From an uncultured Oscillospiraceae bacterium (lineage in GTDB: Bacteria; Bacillota; Clostridia; Oscillospirales; Ruminococcaceae), in NCBI GenBank assembly GCA_950097605.1, contig CATNEU010000031.1, positions 1-9,207 of the forward strand: a stretch of DNA of 9,207 nt, given 5' to 3'. The notes beneath the pieces were generated by a model. That model ran no database searches, had not been told where the DNA came from, and worked only from the letters and a program-made list of their open reading frames with translations. Shown here one piece after another: positions 4,845-9,207 of this stretch. How positions within the stretch are numbered: the first letter of the stretch is position 1; every line of letters begins with the position of its first letter. A program made the translations under genes and the position numbers.

Positions 4845-5531
4845 TTGCAAAGGCTTATCAAACTTTTTGTTGCGTTTGCAGTGGCGGCGTGTTTGCCGCT
4901 TACCACCTTTGCAGCTTCACAGCTGACAATTACCGACATTCGGGAGAGCATACAGGAAAACAATCTCGATATTCAAATTGTCTATCCGCAGATAGACGGT
5001 GACAACCTTACCGAACCGGCGCAGAATATCAACTCAACGATTCAGGAATATGTGAAGATACTCAAAAACAGCGCGACGAAAAAGAGGGATACCGGCGGAA
5101 GCGCGGAGGGTGTGTTTGCATACAACACCGCGCGAAATGCCGGCGGCTATGTCAGCTTAGTGTTAAAGGACACGCTGAACGCTTCGAGCCTTGCGCATCC
5201 GGAGACAAACCAGCGCTCCATCACATTTGAAGCCATGACCAAGCAGGAGCTGACATTCGACCAGTTGTTTGTGGAGAGTAAGGACTATAAGAATGTTGTG
5301 AACGAACTGATAAACGACGAGATAGCCAAAAGAGCGCTTGGAGACAAACTGCTTGAGGATTATAAAGGCGTATGTTCCAATACAAAATTCTATTTAACCG
5401 ATACGTCGGTGGTCATTTATTACAATCCTGCGGAGTGTTTTCCCCATTCGGAGGGGATCGTGGAGTTTGAGATTCCGTACAGCCAGTTAAACGGTATTCT
5501 GAAACCGGAAATCACATCGGCTCTGGCGTAG
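4845..5531 (+). CDS. Exported DUF4163/DUF3298 (RsiV-like) domain protein
   Basis: This 228-aa exported protein begins at TTG 4845, six bases after GGTGGAGG. Residues 1-24 form a signal sequence (MQRLIK, then LFVAFAVAACLPLTTFA). VAAC at 13-16 also fits a lipobox, so it could be a lipoprotein or a secreted protein cut near A23/A24. Residues about 30-130 resemble DUF4163 ('IQIVYPQIDG', then 'INSTIQEYV'), and the C-terminal half resembles DUF3298 ('LTFDQLFVESKDYKNVV', then 'FYLTDTSVVIYYNPAECFPHSEGIVEFEIPYSQL'). The same pair forms the extracellular part of the lysozyme-binding anti-sigma factor RsiV and of PdaC-type proteins. Here there is no N-terminal anti-sigma or deacetylase domain and no adjacent sigma gene, so its ligand is unknown. 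It is a single-gene unit closed by a terminator at 5595. Confidence 0.72.
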   Translation: MQRLIKLFVAFAVAACLPLTTFAASQLTITDIRESIQENNLDIQIVYPQIDGDNLTEPAQNINSTIQEYVKILKNSATKKRDTGGSAEGVFAYNTARNAGGYVSLVLKDTLNASSLAHPETNQRSITFEAMTKQELTFDQLFVESKDYKNVVNELINDEIAKRALGDKLLEDYKGVCSNTKFYLTDTSVVIYYNPAECFPHSEGIVEFEIPYSQLNGILKPEITSALA

Positions 5532-5594
5532 GGCTTTGTTTAGGGTCTCTGCGCCGGTGTACTTCATAAAAGGCTGCGGCAATTTGTTTGGTTT

Positions 5595-5625
5595 GTGCCA
5601 CTGCTTCGGCAGTGGCACCTTTTAT
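5595..5625 (+). terminator. Rho-independent terminator after the DUF3298 gene
   Basis: GTGCCACTGC (5595-5604), a TTCG tetraloop and GCAGTGGCAC (5609-5618) form a perfect 10-bp stem, followed by CTTTTATT. This is a textbook intrinsic terminator 64 bp after the stop codon. Confidence 0.93.
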
Positions 5626-5657
5626 TGCTAGGGAAGTTGGGCGGATGGCCGGAACGC

Positions 5658-5686
5658 TTTTCATTTCGGCTTCTGTGCAGTATAAT
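5658..5686 (+). promoter_or_regulatory. SigA-type promoter for the thioesterase-amidohydrolase-ispD unit
   Basis: A perfect -10 box TATAAT (5681-5686) lies 17 bp after TTTTCA (5658-5663, four of six -35 consensus bases). It follows the upstream terminator by 40 bp and predicts a leader of about 105 nt before the thioesterase gene. Confidence 0.6.
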
Positions 5687-5697
5687 AACAGTACCAC

Positions 5698-5749
5698 GCC
5701 GCAACCAGCGGCGGTGCGCCACGGCAAAAGGAGCAGGGAGGATACCCTG
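5698..5749 (+). other. Leader hairpins upstream of the thioesterase gene
   Basis: The predicted leader holds GCCGC-AACCA-GCGGC (5698-5712), which overlaps and excludes GGCG-GTG-CGCC (5710-5720), and then CAGGG-AGGATA-CCCTG (5734-5749). Two mutually exclusive stems could allow regulation, but no known riboswitch consensus or T-run is recognisable. Confidence 0.35.
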
Positions 5750-5795
5750 TGGCAGCATCATATAGAATACACAGCCCATAAGGAGGCAGATGCAT

Positions 5796-6272
5796 ATGGA
5801 CAGAGAGTGCAAACGTGTAGCGGATTCCAAAACGGAACAAATTCAGATTTTGATGCCGGAGCACATCAACGGCAACAAGCGCCTGTTTGGAGGCAAGCTG
5901 ATGGAGTGGATCGACGTGGTGGCGGCGGTGGTTGCCCGGCGGCACTCCGGCTGCGAGGTGACGACGGCCTGCGTGGACAACCTGCAGTTTAAAGCGGCGG
6001 CCTATGTCAACAGCACGGTGATTTTGGTAGGCACCATCACCTATGTCGGCAACACGTCGATGGAGGTGCGGGTGGTGACCTATGTGGAATCGCTCTCGGG
6101 TATGCGCAGGATCGTCAACCGTGCCTACCTTGTGCTGGTTGCGCTGGACGAGCAGGGGCATCCCAAGCCCGTTCCCGGCCTGCAGCCCGAGACAGAAGAG
6201 GAAAAACTGGAGTGGGAGGCCGGGAAAAAACGGCATGAGCTGCGCAGGCAAAGGCGGCTGGAGCACTATTGA
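5796..6272 (+). CDS. Acyl-CoA thioesterase (hotdog fold)
   Basis: This 158-aa cytoplasmic enzyme of the YciA/BACH-like group hydrolyses acyl-CoA to free acid and CoA. The family signature is seen at residues 27-40, NKRLFGGKLMEWID. In related enzymes the Asn and the helix Asp (here D40) act in catalysis and GG-x-L-M marks the start of the hotdog helix. The strands follow in 'VTTACVDNLQFKAAAYVNSTVILVGTITYVGNTSMEVRV'. The C-terminus is charged (EEEKLEWEAGKKRHELRRQRR). I chose ATG 5796, nine bases after AGGAGG; in-frame ATG 5790 is only three bases from it. The acyl specificity cannot be told. It is the first gene of a likely transcription unit with the amidohydrolase, 28 bp downstream. Confidence 0.88.
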   Translation: MDRECKRVADSKTEQIQILMPEHINGNKRLFGGKLMEWIDVVAAVVARRHSGCEVTTACVDNLQFKAAAYVNSTVILVGTITYVGNTSMEVRVVTYVESLSGMRRIVNRAYLVLVALDEQGHPKPVPGLQPETEEEKLEWEAGKKRHELRRQRRLEHY

Positions 6273-6300
6273 CCGTCCGCGGGCCAAAGGGGGCATGAAA

Positions 6301-7902
6301 ATGCATACACAGATTTATTTTGGCGGAACGATTTTGACCATGGAGGAACCGCTTGTGGCCGAGGCGGTGCTGGTGCAGGATGGACAAATTGTACAGGTTG
6401 GTTCGTTGCAGGAGGTCAGGGCAAGCGGGCAGGCGGATACCCGGATGGTGGATCTGAAGGGAAAAACGCTGCTCCCCGCCTTTATCGACCCGCATGGCCA
6501 TATCACGGCGTTTGCCAGCACGCTGCAGCTCGCCCCACTGGAGGGGGCGCGGGATTTTGCGGAGGTTGTGCAGCGGCTCCGGGACTATGGCGAAGCCAAT
6601 CCGCTCAAAAAGGGCGACTGGATTATCGGCTTTGGCTATGACCACAACCAGCTCGCGGAGAGCAGGCATCCCGGCCGGACGCTGCTCGACCAGGTGTCCG
6701 CCGAACATCCGGTGCTGATCACCCATAAATCGGGGCATATGGGGGTGCTGAACACTGCGGCACTGCGGGCCGCCGGCGTCACGGCCAAAACGCCCGACCC
6801 CGAAGGCGGGCGGATCGGCAGGGAACCGGACGGCAAAACGCCGAACGGGTACCTGGAAGAGACGGCGTTTATCCGGTGCGCTTCAGAGGTTCCCGCTCCC
6901 AGCCGGGAGGAGATGCTCCGGCTGCTGGAGAAGGCGCAGCAGGTTTACCTGCAATATGGCATTGCGACCGCGCAGGAAGGCAAGATGCAGCGGCAGGAAT
7001 ACGAGGTACTGCGGGCCGCTGCGGACAGCGGCAGGCTGTCCATTGATGTGGCGGGCTACGCGGACATGCAGGCCTGTCCCGGCCTTGTGGAGGAGAACCG
7101 CGAGACGGTGGGCGTTTATCATGGCGGGTTTAAGCTTGGTGGGTACAAAATTTTTCTGGACGGCTCTCCGCAGGGGCGCACGGCGTGGCTTTCCCAGCCC
7201 TATGAGGGGGCGGAAGACGGCTACCGGGGCTATCCGGTGTACCAAGACGGGCAGGTGCGCGCATTTGTGCAAAAATCGGTTGCCGAAGGCGTCCAGCTTC
7301 TTGCGCACTGCAATGGAGATGCCGCCGCGGACCAGCTTTTGCAGGCGTTTGAACAGGTGTGTCCGGAGAAAGACCGGGCCGCCGCCCTTCGTCCGGTGAT
7401 GATCCACGCGCAGACGCTGCGGCCCGACGACCAGCTCGACCGCGCCCGGCAATTTGGAATGATTCCCTCCTTTTTTGTCGCGCACACCTGGTTTTGGGGC
7501 GACGTGCATCTGAAAAACCTGGGCCGGCGGCGCGCCGAACGCATCAGCCCGGCTGCGTCGGCAGCCCGGAGGGGGATGGCGTTCACGTTTCATCAGGATA
7601 CGCCGGTGGTCCCGCCCGACATGCTGTTTACCGTCTGGTGCGCCGTGAACCGCGTGACGAAGGACGGCGCCCGGCTTGGGGCAGAGGAGTGCGTTTCGCC
7701 GCTCGAGGCGCTGCGTGCGGTGACAATCTATGCGGCGTATCAGTATTTCGAGGAGGAGCAGAAGGGCTCCATCCGCGCAGGCAAGCAGGCGGATTTTGTG
7801 GTGCTTGACAGAAATCCGCTCGCTGTGCCGCCGGAGACGATCAAGGATATCCAAGTGGTTGCGACCATCAAAAACGGCGAAGCTTTGTACCGCCGTGCCT
7901 GA
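6301..7902 (+). CDS. YtcJ-like metal-dependent amidohydrolase (Amidohydro_3)
   Basis: This 533-aa cytoplasmic hydrolase of the amidohydrolase superfamily has an N-terminal beta segment (IYFGGTILTM), then a TIM barrel with H65-G-H67 in 'PAFIDPHGHI', K283 in 'GGYKIFLDGSPQGRTAW', H336 in 'LLAHCNGD', H369 in 'MIHAQTL' and D433 in 'FHQDTPVVP'. This is a complete HxH, Lys, His, His, Asp metal set. The C-terminus ends with the usual small beta domain ('GKQADFVVLDRNPL'). The start is ATG 6301 with AAAGGGGG seven bases away; ATG 6295 is two codons earlier but too close to that site. The much longer open frame from 6082 overlaps the thioesterase gene and is not used. The substrate is unknown, as YtcJ-like enzymes act on varied amides and N-formyl or cyclic compounds. 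Confidence 0.88.
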   Translation: MHTQIYFGGTILTMEEPLVAEAVLVQDGQIVQVGSLQEVRASGQADTRMVDLKGKTLLPAFIDPHGHITAFASTLQLAPLEGARDFAEVVQRLRDYGEANPLKKGDWIIGFGYDHNQLAESRHPGRTLLDQVSAEHPVLITHKSGHMGVLNTAALRAAGVTAKTPDPEGGRIGREPDGKTPNGYLEETAFIRCASEVPAPSREEMLRLLEKAQQVYLQYGIATAQEGKMQRQEYEVLRAAADSGRLSIDVAGYADMQACPGLVEENRETVGVYHGGFKLGGYKIFLDGSPQGRTAWLSQPYEGAEDGYRGYPVYQDGQVRAFVQKSVAEGVQLLAHCNGDAAADQLLQAFEQVCPEKDRAAALRPVMIHAQTLRPDDQLDRARQFGMIPSFFVAHTWFWGDVHLKNLGRRRAERISPAASAARRGMAFTFHQDTPVVPPDMLFTVWCAVNRVTKDGARLGAEECVSPLEALRAVTIYAAYQYFEEEQKGSIRAGKQADFVVLDRNPLAVPPETIKDIQVVATIKNGEALYRRA

Positions 7903-7946
7903 ACAATTGCGGCGGGCTGCAAAACTGGAAAAGGAGAGAGGACGGT

Positions 7947-8648
7947 TTGAAGCAGATATTTGTGTCCGCCGTGCTCGTCGCCGCGGGCAGCTCGCGGCGG
8001 ATGGGCGGGAAAAATAAGCTGCTGCTGCCGCTGGCCGGAGAGCCGGTGGTTGTACATACGGCGCGCGCCTTTGAAAGGTGTGCGGAAATTGACGAGATCA
8101 TCATTGTGACCAGAGCGGAGAGCATTCCGCAATTTGAGCAACTCATGAAAACGGCGGGCATCGGGAAATGCCGGGCTGTGACGGCGGGCGGCGGCACGAG
8201 ACAGGAATCGGTATGGCGCGGGTTGATGGCGGCGAACGAGGCGTGCACCCACTATGCCATCCACGACGGCGCCCGGCCGCTCTGCACCCCGGCTCTTTTG
8301 CGGCGCGTGATCAAAGACGCGGTTCAATATGGCGCCGCAACGGCCGGCGTTCCCGCTAAGGACACCATGAAAGTTGTGGATGACCAGCATAGGATCCTGG
8401 ATACGCCGGACCGCGCGTCCCTCTACCATACGCAGACGCCCCAGGTGTTTGAGGCGGCGCTCTACCGTGCGGCGGCGGAGACCGCCCGCGCGCAGGGCAA
8501 GGACTTCACGGACGACTGCCAACTGCTTGAAAACAGTGGCGTGCGCGTCTACATGTCCGAGGGGGCGTATACCAATATCAAGATTACCACGCCCGAGGAC
8601 CTGCTGTTTGCGCGGGCGGTGCTCGAGGAGAGAGATACGCCCATGTAG
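7947..8648 (+). CDS. ispD: 2-C-methyl-D-erythritol 4-phosphate cytidylyltransferase
   Basis: This 233-aa enzyme couples MEP with CTP to give CDP-methylerythritol and pyrophosphate, the third step of the MEP isoprenoid pathway. Signatures are 'LVAAGSSRRMGGKNK' (nucleotide-binding loop, R17/R18 and K24), 'GGGTRQESV' (81-89), 'HDGARP' with D107, 'AGVPAKDTMK', 'HTQTPQVF', 'FTDDCQLL' and C-terminal 'IKITTPEDLLFA'. Length is normal. The start is TTG 7947, ten bases after AAGGAG; no ATG fits. It lies 44 bp after the amidohydrolase on the same strand, probably co-transcribed. The next pathway cyclase gene ispF, often adjacent or fused, is absent here. A palindrome-rich region follows before queA. Confidence 0.95.
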   Translation: MKQIFVSAVLVAAGSSRRMGGKNKLLLPLAGEPVVVHTARAFERCAEIDEIIIVTRAESIPQFEQLMKTAGIGKCRAVTAGGGTRQESVWRGLMAANEACTHYAIHDGARPLCTPALLRRVIKDAVQYGAATAGVPAKDTMKVVDDQHRILDTPDRASLYHTQTPQVFEAALYRAAAETARAQGKDFTDDCQLLENSGVRVYMSEGAYTNIKITTPEDLLFARAVLEERDTPM

Positions 8649-8692
8649 GTTGCATTTTGCATGGGAATGTTGTAAGATATAGCACAGCCGAT

Positions 8693-8810
8693 GTTGCTGC
8701 GCGCAGCGAAACATACCGGTTCGGAAAGCTTTCCGCAGTATAGAAAAGGCAGCCGCGGGATGGCGTGTATACGCTTTCCCGCGGCTTTGCGCAGCAACGT
8801 GATCATTTTT
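8693..8810 (+). other. Nested palindromes between ispD and queA; possible terminator
   Basis: GTTGCTGCGC (8693-8702) is the exact complement of GCGCAGCAAC (8789-8798). Inside lie the perfect 14-bp palindrome CGGAAAGCTTTCCG (8722-8735) and a perfect 10-bp stem AGCCGCGGGA (8751-8760) with TCCCGCGGCT (8777-8786), whose loop holds GCGT-GTAT-ACGC. GCTGCGCGCAGC is also self-complementary. TTTTT occurs at 8806-8810, so the whole may end ispD transcription, but the T-run is displaced. Confidence 0.55.
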
Positions 8811-8874
8811 AAATAGCAGTTGTCCCGCGGCTCTTCCCAATATAAGCCCGGGGCGGCGGAATGGATGGGATGGC

Positions 8875-9207
8875 ATGAAGCGATCTGAGTTTTATTATGA
8901 CCTGCCGGAAGAACTGATTGCGCAGACGCCTGCGCAGCCCCGCGATTCCTCCCGTTTGATGGTGATGGGGAGGGAGACCGGCGACATCAGCCACCATCGT
9001 TTTTATGAGCTTGCAGACCTGCTGCAGCCAGGCGATCTGCTGGTGCTCAACGACTCCAAGGTTTTGCCCGCTAGACTCTATGGCGTTAAGGAGGAAACAG
9101 GCGCCGCAATGGAGTTTTTGCTGGTCGAACGGAAGGAGAAAGACGTTTGGGAAGTGATGGTGCGGCCGGGCAAAAAGGCCAAAGAGGGCAGCCGCTTTTC
9201 GTTTGGA
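8875..9207 (+). CDS. queA: S-adenosylmethionine:tRNA ribosyltransferase-isomerase, N-terminal part
   Basis: The gene runs off the right edge, and 111 codons are visible of about 340 in the family. QueA transfers and rearranges the ribose of S-adenosylmethionine onto preQ1 at tRNA position 34 to give epoxyqueuosine. The N-terminus is diagnostic: 'MKRSEFYYDLPEELIAQTP', 'PRDSSRLMV', 'HHRFYELADLLQPGDLLVLNDSKVLPARL', then 'MEFLLVERKEKDVWEVMVRPGKKAKEG'. The start ATG 8875 follows a weak GGATGGGATGG purine stretch. It is separated from ispD by 226 bp containing palindromes, so it is probably a separate transcription unit, though no clear promoter was found. I see no frame break in the visible part. 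Confidence 0.95.
   Translation, partial: MKRSEFYYDLPEELIAQTPAQPRDSSRLMVMGRETGDISHHRFYELADLLQPGDLLVLNDSKVLPARLYGVKEETGAAMEFLLVERKEKDVWEVMVRPGKKAKEGSRFSFG

Noticed and set aside
6082..6300. N-terminal extension of the amidohydrolase from 6082
   Set aside because: It would overlap 191 bp of the thioesterase gene in another frame, and its translation does not look like the family. ATG 6301 has a ribosome binding site and begins with the usual beta strand.
7740..8876. Long minus-strand frame opposite ispD
   Set aside because: It is antisense to ispD and the end of the amidohydrolase, both of which have complete family motifs; its composition is Arg/His-rich.

Overview
The window looks like part of a chromosome of a spore-forming Bacillota, probably a Clostridia member of moderately high GC (Oscillospiraceae-like; this is inference). 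The reasons are the cotJ spore-coat genes, strong AGGAGG-type ribosome binding sites, UUG and GUG starts, SigA-type promoters and 55-68% GC in the ordinary coding stretches I sampled by hand. The lineage cannot be fixed from this sequence alone.

Region 1 (1-2627, + strand) is the end of a phage head operon: the 3' end of a portal-type gene, a 99-aa beta-rich protein, a 44-aa basic protein, a scaffold-like protein and an HK97-fold major capsid protein. A near-perfect 42-bp terminator palindrome closes it. No head-tail connector or tail gene follows, so this is either a decayed prophage or the edge of an element that carries only head genes.

Region 2 (2628-3045) has no gene. It is packed with inverted repeats: three copies of the core AAAAATAGCCGCTG, each followed by GCTATT(T), with further hairpins between them. 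One unit folds on paper as a closed cloverleaf. The last copy runs into the -35 box of a very good SigA promoter.

Region 3 (3046-3897) is one arginase/ureohydrolase-family gene of clearly lower GC (about 45% in two 60-base samples). It has its own promoter and a His-to-Cys change at one metal-ligand position. It looks like imported cargo.

Region 4 (3858-4470, - strand) is the cotJ spore-coat operon. cotJA and cotJB are intact, but cotJC keeps only its first 33 or so codons and then runs into unrelated sequence beside the arginase gene. Foreign DNA therefore joins the host chromosome inside cotJC near 3933.

Region 5 (4471-8648, + strand) is ordinary chromosome. It holds a secreted DUF3298/RsiV-like protein with a textbook terminator, then a probable transcription unit of a hotdog acyl-CoA thioesterase, a YtcJ-like metal-dependent amidohydrolase and ispD (MEP isoprenoid pathway). 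Region 6 (8649-9207) is a short intergenic stretch rich in palindromes, followed by the 5' part of queA (queuosine tRNA modification), cut by the window end.

The main points for a second look are the broken cotJC junction, the capsid-only operon end, the structured repeat array, and the arginase-like cargo with an altered metal site.
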